Positions 38,295-47,484 are shown, counted from the stretch's first letter. The stretch: DNA of 64,000 nucleotides from Borrelia persica No12 (GCF_000500045.1 NZ_AYOT01000225.1:1-64000), one strand, 5' to 3'. Notes: generated by a model not told the origin, from the letters alone. Numbers and translations are program-made.

Positions 38295-38863
38295 TTTGTT
38301 TATTGATAAGTTTTGTGTTTACGTTTTTTTTATCTTGTTCAAATATTAAAGCTATGTCTCTTATGGCCATTGGTAATTATAAATATATTAGAGGTGACTA
38401 TCAGAGTGCAATTTCTACTTATTATAATCTTGTAGATGATGAGAAGAGTTCTGCATGGGGTTATTATAATCTTGGGATTGTGTATTATTCTTTGGGAGAG
38501 TATGAAAGCTCTCTTCGGATGTTTTCGTATGCAAGGAGAGATGGTGATTTTTTCTTGAATTTTAATGTAAGTTATAATGAGGGGATAATATATTATAATC
38601 AGGGACTTTACCGAAAAGCAGAAATGGCATTTAAAGAAGCTTTAAAAATTAATCCTGCAAGTTATAATGCTAAATATAATCTTGAACTTGCAATAATTAA
38701 AAAAAGGACTATACCGGGGAATTTGGATAATTTGAATGTTAATAAAAGTCAAAGTTTTATTGAGAATAATGAAAATTTTTTAAGGTATATCGAAAATCTT
38801 GAGAGGGTTTTATGGGTAATGAAGGCAGAAGATCAAGTTATGTCAACACGAGACGATTGGTAA
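38276..38863 (+). CDS. TPR lipoprotein of the bat cluster (BatC-like)
   Basis: A 195-residue protein with a lipoprotein signal (residues 1-22, box FLSC followed by SNIK) and two or three TPR units (for example WGYYNLGIVYYSLGEYESSL and GLYRKAEMAFKEALKINPAS). In bat operons a TPR protein, BatC or BatE, follows batB, so this is most likely its counterpart. It overlaps batB by 19 bases and batD by 52 bases, an unusually long overlap. Confidence 0.85.
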   Translation: MGRYFLICLLISFVFTFFLSCSNIKAMSLMAIGNYKYIRGDYQSAISTYYNLVDDEKSSAWGYYNLGIVYYSLGEYESSLRMFSYARRDGDFFLNFNVSYNEGIIYYNQGLYRKAEMAFKEALKINPASYNAKYNLELAIIKKRTIPGNLDNLNVNKSQSFIENNENFLRYIENLERVLWVMKAEDQVMSTRDDW

Positions 38864-40857
38864 TATTTGTAGTTTTATTTCTAATAAATTTTAAAGTTTA
38901 TGCTTTATCTGGTACTGATTATTTAAGATCTACTAAGGTTCTTAAAGATTCTAAGGTTATTCATATTATTAGATTAAATTTGCCTCAGGATATTGATGAG
39001 AAAGCATTGAAGTTTGAAATAAATAAGGATATAAGTGATAATGCTAAGATTGCCTTAATATCTAGAGTTCCAGATGGAAATAATGTTGTTACAGAGATAA
39101 AGATTGAATATATTTTCGATAAATTAGGATTTGTTAAAATTCCTTCATTAAAAGTTATTTATCATGATGATATTTACTTGAGTTCAGAATTTGAAGTGGC
39201 TATCTTAAGAAAAGATGAATTTCTCTCTTCAGGCTTGCCGGTTGGGTTATACTGGGATTTTAATAAAAAAGAAATTTATGAATATCAAAGTGTTGGATTT
39301 GTTTTGCGTTCGAATTGGCTTTTAAATAATAATGTTAAATCTATTGCCAGTTTCTTTAATGCAGTTAAAGATGCAATGATTGATAGAACTCCTATATTTG
39401 AAAACATTAATTATAAGACTTTTAATAGTAAAGAAATTTTGGATGTTCCTCTTTATAATTTTATTTTAACTCCTCTTAGTGGGGCAAAAGTTGTTGTTAT
39501 TCCCAGTGTTTCTTTTAATATAGATGCAAATATTATGCGCATGAGTCCTGAGATTTTGTTAAAAATCAAACCAATACCTGATGAAGTTAAATCTTTAGCT
39601 GTTGGAACTTTTAAAATTGATTATGATTTTCCCAATTCCAATTCTATCAATCAAGATACCTTTGCTATTTTAATCAAAATTACAGGGCAAGGTAATCTTC
39701 CTCATATTCGTTTTCCAGAAATTGAGACTTATAATTCTAGAGTGATTTATAATAAAAAAAATTATAACTTTGAACCTTCAAAAGATGGTTATCGAGGTAG
39801 TATATCTAATGTATATACTATTAAGCCAGATAATAAGGGTAATTTGTTTGTAAATATTGGTGATTTTACGTATTTAGATCCTGAAGATGATAAAATTTAT
39901 AGACTCAGTGGTAAACGACTCAAGTATGAATATTATGGAGAGTTTAAAAATAACAATGATTCTAATCAGGAGTTATCTTCGGATTTTGATTTACTATCAT
40001 ATCATGATATTTTAAAACATAAAAATAAAACTTTTTTATTTTTTGTTCCCATTTATTATTTAATCCTCATGCCAGGAATTTTATTTTCTTTAGCTATGTT
40101 TATTAGACATAGGAAATTTTTTATTGCATCGGGTTGTGGGTTAATTGTTTTAATATTAACTCTTGCTGTTAGTCTTAATGCTATCAATGATGGTTCTCTA
40201 TCAGAAGATAGTATAAATGATTTAATAGATGATTATAGATCAAATAATTATGGTGAAGCCCTTAATAAAATTGATAATATTATTAAGAAAAATTTACATT
40301 ATTCAGGACTTTGGTTAAATAGAGCTCTTATTTTAAGTAAGATGGAGAGATCTTTTGATTCAATTTATTCGGCTTATAAGGCATTTTTTACGTCTCCAAG
40401 TAATGATAGTTTTTACAAGGTTGTTGATTTTATTGAGACTAAGAATGGAATTAATGATAATATTCGGAATAATAGTTTTGTTTTTTCCAATGTTTTTTTT
40501 ATCATTAGTTTAGTTTTAATCACTATTTCAATTATAATTGCTTCTTATAAATTTTATGCTAAAAATTTAAAGAGAATTATTTTATTCTTGCTTTTATCTA
40601 TGACATGTTTTACATTGTTTCAAACATATTATTTTTATGTTGAACAACAGGCTGAAATTGGCATTATTAGGGGTGATTTAGTTTCTCTTTATAAAGTTCC
40701 TGATAATTTTTCTAGAAGTTGGAGATTTTTAAAAGGAAATATAAGTGTTTATGTTCTTGATAGGAAAGATGACTTTATTCTGATTCAGACAAGTCATGGA
40801 CTTAAAGGATGGGTTCATAAGAATTTTATTGCATCTGTTAAGGATGATTTAATATAA
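38812..40857 (+). CDS. batD: BatD-like protein with SH3 C-terminus
   Basis: A 681-residue protein. After a 15-residue charged start comes a hydrophobic signal (LVIFVVLFLINFKVYALS), then beta-rich exported domains (about 40-390), a membrane pair around 410-460, a helical TPR-like stretch (NYGEALNKIDNIIKKNLHYS), a further membrane pair at about 560-605, and a bacterial SH3 domain in the last 65 residues (WRFLKGNISVYVLDR and HGLKGWVHKNFI). The order BatD + TPR + SH3 is a fused BatD/BatE-type layout. Ribosome site GAGAGGG supports ATG 38812. Last gene of the cluster. Confidence 0.88.
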   Translation: MGNEGRRSSYVNTRRLVIFVVLFLINFKVYALSGTDYLRSTKVLKDSKVIHIIRLNLPQDIDEKALKFEINKDISDNAKIALISRVPDGNNVVTEIKIEYIFDKLGFVKIPSLKVIYHDDIYLSSEFEVAILRKDEFLSSGLPVGLYWDFNKKEIYEYQSVGFVLRSNWLLNNNVKSIASFFNAVKDAMIDRTPIFENINYKTFNSKEILDVPLYNFILTPLSGAKVVVIPSVSFNIDANIMRMSPEILLKIKPIPDEVKSLAVGTFKIDYDFPNSNSINQDTFAILIKITGQGNLPHIRFPEIETYNSRVIYNKKNYNFEPSKDGYRGSISNVYTIKPDNKGNLFVNIGDFTYLDPEDDKIYRLSGKRLKYEYYGEFKNNNDSNQELSSDFDLLSYHDILKHKNKTFLFFVPIYYLILMPGILFSLAMFIRHRKFFIASGCGLIVLILTLAVSLNAINDGSLSEDSINDLIDDYRSNNYGEALNKIDNIIKKNLHYSGLWLNRALILSKMERSFDSIYSAYKAFFTSPSNDSFYKVVDFIETKNGINDNIRNNSFVFSNVFFIISLVLITISIIIASYKFYAKNLKRIILFLLLSMTCFTLFQTYYFYVEQQAEIGIIRGDLVSLYKVPDNFSRSWRFLKGNISVYVLDRKDDFILIQTSHGLKGWVHKNFIASVKDDLI

Positions 40858-40899
40858 AATAGGATGAATTTGTTGGTTTTAGGTTTTTTACATAAAAAA

Positions 40900-41121
40900 T
40901 TATTTCTCTCTGTATACTATTCTTCCTTTTGTCAGATCATAAGGTGATAGCTCAACTTTAACTTTATCTCCAGGAACTATTTTAATAAAATGTTTTCTCA
41001 TCTTGCCAGACAGGTGAGCTAAGACTAAATGTCCATTTTTAAGTTCTACTCTAAACATTGTATTGGGAAGAGATTCTTTAACAATGCCTTCAGTTTCAAT
41101 AGCTTCTTCTTTTGTATTCAA
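40900..41121 (-). CDS. infA: Translation initiation factor IF-1
   Basis: A 73-residue S1/OB-fold factor; [20 protein letters not shown] and [20 protein letters not shown] are diagnostic. The start codon is TTG (41119-41121), with GGAGG four bases before it; the codon before TTG is ATT, itself a rare start codon, so the message begins with non-ATG initiation either way. It is convergent with batD and divergent from dksA. Confidence 0.96.
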   Translation of the reverse strand: MNTKEEAIETEGIVKESLPNTMFRVELKNGHLVLAHLSGKMRKHFIKIVPGDKVKVELSPYDLTKGRIVYREK

Positions 41122-41289
41122 AATGCCTCCTTGTTATTTTGTGTAACAGAATAAATTGTACACAATTAGGAATATCATTGCAATTATTTTTTACTAAAAA
41201 TTAATGTACTAGTTTACATTATATGGGATTGTTTATATAATTACACGGAGTTTTTTAAAAATTGTAATTTATTATAGGGAGGTAATATC

Positions 41290-41673
41290 ATGCAGAAAAG
41301 TAATTTTAAGCATGAATTTGTTGAAAAGATGCGGACTCTTCTTTTGGAATCAAAAAAAGAAATATTGAATTCTATAAAATCTGTTGAAGATAGTAAAAGA
41401 GAAATTATTAATAATGATATGCATCTAAAAGATATAGTTGATATTGCATTTGACAATATGGATGGCAATAATCTTGAGGCTTTAAGTTCAGTTGAAAAAA
41501 AGAAACTTGATTTAATCAATCAGGCTCTTTATCGAATTTCTCAAAATACTTATGGTAATTGTTTAGCTTGTGATAAGAGTATTGCAGAAGAAAGGTTAGA
41601 GGCTATTCCTTATGCAGTGTTATGTATAATTTGTCAAACTAAAAAGGAAAAAAAGAACAGACGATCAATTTAA
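41290..41673 (+). CDS. dksA: DksA/TraR-family RNA polymerase regulator
   Basis: A 127-residue DksA. The N-terminal coiled coil (about residues 5-80) inserts into the RNA polymerase secondary channel, and the four-Cys zinc finger is intact (CLACDKS and CIICQTK). DksA works with (p)ppGpp, made here by the Rel at 14609-16612. A strong GGGAGGT lies eight bases before the ATG. Confidence 0.95.
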   Translation: MQKSNFKHEFVEKMRTLLLESKKEILNSIKSVEDSKREIINNDMHLKDIVDIAFDNMDGNNLEALSSVEKKKLDLINQALYRISQNTYGNCLACDKSIAEERLEAIPYAVLCIICQTKKEKKNRRSI

Positions 41674-41676
41674 TGT

Positions 41677-42834
41677 TTAATTGTTTAGAATTGTAATTTC
41701 TACTCTTCGATTTTTTGATGCTAAAGGAGATGAGCTTACATACTTAGGTTTTTTAGCACCCCATCCTTTAAAAAATATTTGGTTTTTGTTTTTTACTTTC
41801 ATTTTTAATAAATAGTTTCCAATTTCCCTAGCTCTTTTTTCAGACAATTCTTGCATTTCTTCTTCTGTTCCAAATTTTGCTGTGTGTCCCTCTATTAGAA
41901 TGTTATTGTCTTTGAATTTTTTGAGTAAATTGGCTATGTGCTTTAGTTTTTGATGTTCTTTTTTAAGGATTTGAAATGAATCAGGTTGAAATTCAATGTC
42001 TAAGCTTAATTTAATACCATTTTGATTTTTTTCTATTTTAATAGAATCTATTTGTTCTTTTTGAATATATTTTTTAACCTCGTTCTCTATTGTATTGTCA
42101 TTTGGCAGTTCAATAGAGATTGTTTTTCCAGATGAGCTTCCAATCATTTTGATATTGTTTTTACCATTTTTCATTTGAAATTCATATGTGTCATGGTATT
42201 TATATATGTTCCCTAATTCTAAGTCAAAGTATATTTTTTGATTGACTTTTTGAGAAAATAATATGTTTTTTACATTGTATTTAGATTCGTAGCTTGAATG
42301 AATGATGTCATAATATTTGCCGTCTATTTTTTCTTTACCTTTATATGTGTAATTTACATCAAATTTTGTGATGAAGTCTTTTATTCCTTTCGAAATTTCA
42401 GATGCTTGGATATATTCTTTTGCTGGATATGTCCATGTTTCATTTACTTTTATTGGTCTTTTTGGAAATTGTGGAATACCTCTAACAGAAGGTCTTTTTT
42501 GATTGTGATTAATTTTGTATTCACCTTGTTTGTTTATGCTAAAATTTCCTTCAATTTCTTCTTTAAGTAAGTAAACATCATTATCATCATCTCTTTTTAG
42601 TACTCTAAAATAAGATTTGATGTCTGCAAAATTGTTTTTTACATCTTTTATTTCGCTTGATACTTGAATATTGGTTTTTGTTTTTGAGTTTAATATACCA
42701 TTAAGATAGACTTCTTGCTGATCTGTTGTTTCTATTCTAAATTTAGTTCCTTTAATATATTTAAATTCTAATATTTCAGATGCAAATGTTATAACTTTTA
42801 TTAAGCATAGCAATATTATAATTTTAATATTCAT
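41677..42834 (-). CDS. OmpA-like envelope protein (Tpn50 family)
   Basis: A 385-residue protein with a signal peptide (about residues 1-18), a large beta-rich middle with a conserved WTYPAKEYIQ stretch, and a C-terminal OmpA/MotB peptidoglycan-binding domain (about 285-385; ILIEGHTAKFGTEEEM, LSEKRAREIGNYLL, FKGWGAKKP). Similar spirochaete proteins are called Tpn50. It ends three bases from the convergent dksA. There is no ribosome site; an extended -10 box lies so close that the mRNA should begin at the start codon. Confidence 0.88.
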   Translation of the reverse strand: MNIKIIILLCLIKVITFASEILEFKYIKGTKFRIETTDQQEVYLNGILNSKTKTNIQVSSEIKDVKNNFADIKSYFRVLKRDDDNDVYLLKEEIEGNFSINKQGEYKINHNQKRPSVRGIPQFPKRPIKVNETWTYPAKEYIQASEISKGIKDFITKFDVNYTYKGKEKIDGKYYDIIHSSYESKYNVKNILFSQKVNQKIYFDLELGNIYKYHDTYEFQMKNGKNNIKMIGSSSGKTISIELPNDNTIENEVKKYIQKEQIDSIKIEKNQNGIKLSLDIEFQPDSFQILKKEHQKLKHIANLLKKFKDNNILIEGHTAKFGTEEEMQELSEKRAREIGNYLLKMKVKNKNQIFFKGWGAKKPKYVSSSPLASKNRRVEITILNN

Positions 42835-42841
42835 CTAACGA

Positions 42842-42850
42842 ATTATATCA
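42842..42850 (-). promoter_or_regulatory. Extended -10 box of the OmpA-like gene
   Basis: TGA-TATAAT on the minus strand. Seven bases separate the hexamer from the A of the ATG (42834), placing transcript start at or next to the start codon. No -35 box. Confidence 0.6.
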
Positions 42851-42992
42851 TAATAGGATTGTATTTTTTTTTAATATTTCGTTAAATCTTTTAATAATGC
42901 TTTGTGAGTTTTATATTTTAGTTATAATGATTGTATGTATATAGTTGTTTTAAGATTTTAATTAAATAGTCAATTGTTTTGAGGTATAAAAA

Positions 42993-44480
42993 ATGAAAAG
43001 AAAAAGTGGAGTTTTGCTAAGTATTAGTTCTTTGCCATCTAAGTATGGTATTGGCGATTTGGGGAGGGGGGCATATGAATTTATAGATTTTCTTGTCGAC
43101 TCATCGCAAAGTTATTGGCAAATATTACCATATGCATTTTCTAATTGTGAAGAGTTTTCTTATTTAAGCTGTTCTGCATTTGCTGGTAATATAAGTTATA
43201 TTGATTTAAATGCCATTGATAGATTTATTGATATGGATTTAAATACTTTTGGATGTTTTGAAGATAGATGTATTGATTATGAGAAGATAAAAGCCAAGAA
43301 TGTTGTTTTAAGAAATGCTGCTTTGAATTTTTTGCGTAGAGCAACAATTGATGAGATGTATACGTTTGAAAAATTTAAAAAATCTGCTGCTTATTGGCTT
43401 TTAGATTTTTCTAGTTTTGTTGCTTTTAAGGAATATTATTGTAAATTTCAAGAGCCACAAACTTTTAATCTTTTATTTAGTAGAGAGGTCTTAAAAAGAG
43501 ATACTAAAGCTTTAATGAAATTTCGAGAAACTCTTAGTCTTGAGATCAACATTCAACAAGTATTGCAATATTTCTTTTTTTCTCAACTTCAGGCTTTAAA
43601 GAAGTATGCTAATAGTGTTGGTATTAAAATAATAAGTGATATTCCTATTTTTATGTCTTATGATTCTGCTGATGTTTGGGCTCATCAAAAATATTTTAAA
43701 TTGAAATTTGATGCAAGTAAGGATAAGGTAACAGGTGTACCTCCTGGTCATTTATCTGGGCAAGAGTACCTTTGGGGCAATGCAGCTTATAATTGGAAGG
43801 CTTTACGGAAGGATGATTATGTATGGTGGATTAATCGTATTGATTTTATGCATAAATATGTAGATATTATTAAATTTGATTATTTTAGAGGATTTGTATC
43901 AACTTGGGAAGTTTCTGCTCAAGAATTTTTGCTTTATAGCAATAGTGGACAATGGGTCAAATGTCCCGGTAAAGATTTTTTTGGAACTGTTTTAGATAAA
44001 ATTGATGATTTGGAAATTTGGGTTGGGGACCTTGTAAATGCTCGTGGGGATGTGTTTAGGCTGAGAGATTATTTTAATTTTCCAGGAACTATAGTTATGC
44101 AGTTTGCATTTGATTTTGATCCTAAAAATTTATGTCTGCCACATAACTATGTAAAAAATTGTATTGTCTATACAAGTACTAATGAAAGTGATACTATTCG
44201 TAAATTTGTTAATTCTATTGATGATAAGCATAAAGAGTATATTTTTGATTATCTTAATACTAATGAGGATTCTGTTGTTTGGGATATGATACGAGGTGCA
44301 ATGGCTAGTGTTGCAGATAATGTAATAATTCCAATGGAAGATTATCTTGAGCAAGTAATTGATCTTAAAATAAATATGTCAGGGACAATTGTTAGCGATT
44401 TTAGGATTTTGAGTTCTGATTTAACCATCGATTTAAGCAAAAAAATTAGTAATATTACAAAACTTTATGGAAGAATTTAG
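42993..44480 (+). CDS. malQ: MalQ (4-alpha-glucanotransferase) homologue, catalytically degenerate
   Basis: A 495-residue GH77 protein that aligns along the whole length of amylomaltases (SLPSKYGIGDLG, TGVPPGHLS, LWGNAAYNW, FDYFRGF, LPHNY). The nucleophile Asp is kept (D296 in KFDYFRGF). The acid/base Glu of the usual AEDLG is Gly (G345 in WVGDLV; codon GGG at 44025-44027), the THDND of the third catalytic Asp reads TNESD (396-400), and the SPYQ substrate loop reads FSYLS. Normal glucan transfer is therefore doubtful. GAGG precedes the ATG. It is followed by a glycosidase-like gene after 75 bases. Confidence 0.9.
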   Translation: MKRKSGVLLSISSLPSKYGIGDLGRGAYEFIDFLVDSSQSYWQILPYAFSNCEEFSYLSCSAFAGNISYIDLNAIDRFIDMDLNTFGCFEDRCIDYEKIKAKNVVLRNAALNFLRRATIDEMYTFEKFKKSAAYWLLDFSSFVAFKEYYCKFQEPQTFNLLFSREVLKRDTKALMKFRETLSLEINIQQVLQYFFFSQLQALKKYANSVGIKIISDIPIFMSYDSADVWAHQKYFKLKFDASKDKVTGVPPGHLSGQEYLWGNAAYNWKALRKDDYVWWINRIDFMHKYVDIIKFDYFRGFVSTWEVSAQEFLLYSNSGQWVKCPGKDFFGTVLDKIDDLEIWVGDLVNARGDVFRLRDYFNFPGTIVMQFAFDFDPKNLCLPHNYVKNCIVYTSTNESDTIRKFVNSIDDKHKEYIFDYLNTNEDSVVWDMIRGAMASVADNVIIPMEDYLEQVIDLKINMSGTIVSDFRILSSDLTIDLSKKISNITKLYGRI

Positions 44481-44492
44481 GTAGTAATTTTA

Positions 44493-44520
44493 ATTATTTG
44501 TTAAAATAATATTTGTTTTT
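44493..44520 (+). terminator. Weak AT hairpin after malQ
   Basis: ATTATTT (44493-44499) can pair with AAATAAT (44504-44510) and is followed by ATTTGTTTTT. With no G-C pairs it would be a weak terminator. Confidence 0.3.
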
Positions 44521-44555
44521 AAATCTGTTTTAAAAGAAGGTTGGATGTTATTTAT

Positions 44556-46406
44556 ATGAGGTTGAATTCATGCGTAATGTTTTTGTATGTAATTTATTTA
44601 CTGTTTTCTTGTTTTTTTTTGTGTTTCCGTTTATATTCGTTAAATGAGTCGTGGTATTTAAAAAATGGTAATTTCTTTTTTGTTTATAAAGGTTCTTTAT
44701 ATAAAAAGCATAATAATACGATATTTAGAGTTGCTCCTAAGGGAATAGAGACTAGATGGATATATCCATTTAAGAATCCTGTGCTTAAGAGAATAACTTC
44801 TCTTTATGAGGATTTTTATTCTTCAAATTCTCTTGTAACAACAAGTGATTCTGTTTATGTTTCTCATAATTATTTTAAAGATTTTATAAAATTATGTGAT
44901 ACTGAAAAATTTAATAAAAATTCTTATATTACATCAAGTGCATTATCTCGAGGAGAATATAAGCGTATTGCTGTTGGTACTTCTAATAGTGGACTTTATA
45001 TAAGTATTAATAATAATTTGGATTTCAAAAGCCTAAATCCTTTGATTTCTAAGACGTATTTGGGTGCTGGTTATTATGATATGATTAGCTCAATAGAATT
45101 TTCACTGAATAATGAAGATGAATTGTATTGTTCTTATGGAATTTATGGGGATATTATTTTAATTAATACAATGTCAGGAATTGTTAAAAAATTAAATTTT
45201 CCATTTAAAAAACAAATAGTGCGTATTATTGATTTATCTGATAAAAATATGGAAAAACTTTTGGTTGGAACTTATGATAATCATTTTTATTTGTATGTTA
45301 ATGGGAAGTGGAGCTTTGCTAGTCAATTTTCGGTTTATGAGAATGATTATCTTCAAAAAGCAAATAGAATGAATCTTGCTTCTAATAGAGGTGCCATTTA
45401 TTTGACGGCTTATACTCTTAGAAATAAAGTGGCTGTTGATGAGAGATTTGAGTTTATTAAGAGATTAGGTATGAATGCTGTTATTATTGATTTTAAAGAT
45501 GATAGTGGTATTTTAACTTATGCAAGTCAATTAGAGTTGCCCAATAAGATGAAGGCAGTTAAAAAGTTAATAGATGTTCCTTATATTTTAAAGAAGGCAA
45601 AAGAATTTGGAATATATGTTATTGCTCGTGTTGTTGTATTTAAAGATTCAAAACTTTATTTACATAATAATTGTGAGTATGCTCTTTGGAATAAAAAGAC
45701 CAATCGACCTTGGGGAAATATTGTAAAAGTTAAGAATGGTGGTTCTTTTAAATTTGTACAGAAAGAGCATTGGGTAGATCTTTTCTCGCAAAATACGTGG
45801 GATTATAATTTATCTATTGCAAAAGAAATTCAGTTGCTTGGAGTTGATGAGATTCAGTTTGATTATATTAGGTTTCCAACAGATGGGCCTGTGTCTTTGA
45901 TAACCTCAAGATTTAACAAATATAAAATGCGAGCAATTGATGCTCTTGAATCTTTTTTGAGTTTGGCTAGAGAAGAAATTTCTATTCCTATTTCTATTGA
46001 TATTTATGGGAATAATGGATGGTTTATTGCTAATAGTATTGGTCAAAATATTTCTATGATATCAGATTATGTTGATGTTATTTCTCCCATGTTTTATCCT
46101 TCTCATTATACTAATGATTTTTTGAAGAATGATTTATACTATACTACCAGGGCTTATAAAATTTATAAGGAAGGAAGTAATAGGGCTTTTGTGTTTTCTT
46201 TAGGTAAAGTTATAATTAGGCCCTATGTTCAAGCTTTTTTGCTTGGTGCAGAACGTTTTGTGAATGAGGAGATTTATTTAAAATATTTTTCTCATCAATT
46301 AAAAGGTGTTAAAGAATCTTTGGGAAATGGTTTTAGTTTATGGAATGCATCTAATATTTATTATATGGTTAAAAATAATTTAAGCGAATTTTTAGGTTTA
46401 TCTTAA
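44556..46406 (+). CDS. DUF4015-type glycoside-hydrolase-like protein
   Basis: A 616-residue protein with an N-terminal signal/anchor (about residues 6-30), a middle domain of beta-propeller look (ISINNNLDFKSL, LLVGTYDNHFYLYVNG), and a C-terminal (about 290-610) TIM-barrel of the DUF4015 putative glycosyl-hydrolase family: AVIIDFKDDSGILTYAS, YVIARVVVFKD, VDEIQFDYIRFPTDG and DIYGNNGWF. It should act outside the cytoplasm. I choose ATG 44556, though the AAGAAGG site is 15 bases away; an in-frame TTG at 44541 is too close to it. Substrate unknown. Confidence 0.85.
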   Translation: MRLNSCVMFLYVIYLLFSCFFLCFRLYSLNESWYLKNGNFFFVYKGSLYKKHNNTIFRVAPKGIETRWIYPFKNPVLKRITSLYEDFYSSNSLVTTSDSVYVSHNYFKDFIKLCDTEKFNKNSYITSSALSRGEYKRIAVGTSNSGLYISINNNLDFKSLNPLISKTYLGAGYYDMISSIEFSLNNEDELYCSYGIYGDIILINTMSGIVKKLNFPFKKQIVRIIDLSDKNMEKLLVGTYDNHFYLYVNGKWSFASQFSVYENDYLQKANRMNLASNRGAIYLTAYTLRNKVAVDERFEFIKRLGMNAVIIDFKDDSGILTYASQLELPNKMKAVKKLIDVPYILKKAKEFGIYVIARVVVFKDSKLYLHNNCEYALWNKKTNRPWGNIVKVKNGGSFKFVQKEHWVDLFSQNTWDYNLSIAKEIQLLGVDEIQFDYIRFPTDGPVSLITSRFNKYKMRAIDALESFLSLAREEISIPISIDIYGNNGWFIANSIGQNISMISDYVDVISPMFYPSHYTNDFLKNDLYYTTRAYKIYKEGSNRAFVFSLGKVIIRPYVQAFLLGAERFVNEEIYLKYFSHQLKGVKESLGNGFSLWNASNIYYMVKNNLSEFLGLS

Positions 46407-46430
46407 TATCATTTTTGTAAGGAGATTTAT

Positions 46431-47408
46431 TTGGAATATATTCATTTTCTTTATGTAACATGTGGCATATTTTTATTATATCTTGGTGGTAACTGTCTTT
46501 TAAAGAGTTCTGTTAATATTGCTGCCTATTTTAAAGTGCCAAACCTTTTAATAGGAGTTGTAATAGTATCTCTATCAACGAGTGCTCCAGAACTTTTTAC
46601 AAGTTTGATAGCATCTCTTAAGGGAAAAAATGAAATTATTGTTTCTAATATCATTGGTAGTAATATTATTAACATATTGCTTGCACTTTCTTTAACAGGT
46701 TGTTTTTTAGAGATTAAAACAGATTTTAATAGACTGAAATTTTCTTTTATAGTGTTATTTGTATTGATGTTTCTTCTATTATTACTTTCTTTTGATTTTG
46801 GTTTTCTAGCTTTTTTTAAAAAATCTTATCATAGGATCAGTTCATTGATAATTTTATTTGTGTTTTTATCTTATTTGTTTTTATTTTATAGAGAAGAAAA
46901 AAAATATAATCCTATTACAAAAGATGTAGACAGTCTTGATTGTGATTATGGATTTAAGTTTTTATTTTTAAATTCTATATTGTTGTTTTTAAGTATGTAT
47001 TTTTTATATTTAGGCTCGAAGTTATTAATAGATAGTTCAATATACATTGCTCATAATATTTTTCATATTAGCGAAAAGGTTATTGGAATTATTTTTGTTG
47101 CTTTTGGAACCAGTATACCAGAGATTGTTGTTTCTCTTTTTGCCATAATGAAAAAAGAATCAGATATTGCTCTTGGTAATATTATTGGCAGTAACATATT
47201 TAATATTGGGTTTATTTTATCTAGTAGTAGTTTTATAAATCCAGTACTTATGAGTGATATTTATCTTGTTGATTTTGGTATTATGTTTGTTGTAACTTTG
47301 ATTTTGTTATTGATCGTTAAATTTAAAGGGGTTTTTGATAGGGGTCCTTCTATTCTATTTTTGTTTTTGTATGTTTTATATAATGCGTATTTATTTAATG
47401 TTTCTTAA
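46431..47408 (+). CDS. Na+/Ca2+ exchanger (CaCA family, YrbG-like)
   Basis: A 325-residue membrane protein with about ten helices in two inverted halves. Each half holds an alpha repeat: STSAPELFTSLIASLKGKN with NIIGSNIINILLALS, and FGTSIPEIVVSLFAIMKKES with NIIGSNIFNIGFILS. The start is TTG (46431), six to seven bases after AAGGAG. The likely job is calcium or other cation extrusion across the inner membrane. Confidence 0.92.
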   Translation: MEYIHFLYVTCGIFLLYLGGNCLLKSSVNIAAYFKVPNLLIGVVIVSLSTSAPELFTSLIASLKGKNEIIVSNIIGSNIINILLALSLTGCFLEIKTDFNRLKFSFIVLFVLMFLLLLLSFDFGFLAFFKKSYHRISSLIILFVFLSYLFLFYREEKKYNPITKDVDSLDCDYGFKFLFLNSILLFLSMYFLYLGSKLLIDSSIYIAHNIFHISEKVIGIIFVAFGTSIPEIVVSLFAIMKKESDIALGNIIGSNIFNIGFILSSSSFINPVLMSDIYLVDFGIMFVVTLILLLIVKFKGVFDRGPSILFLFLYVLYNAYLFNVS

Positions 47409-47484
47409 TTTTATTAAATTTATCAATATGTTATTATAAGTTATCTTTTGATTGTTTTTTATATGAGGAGATTAAAAGTATAAA

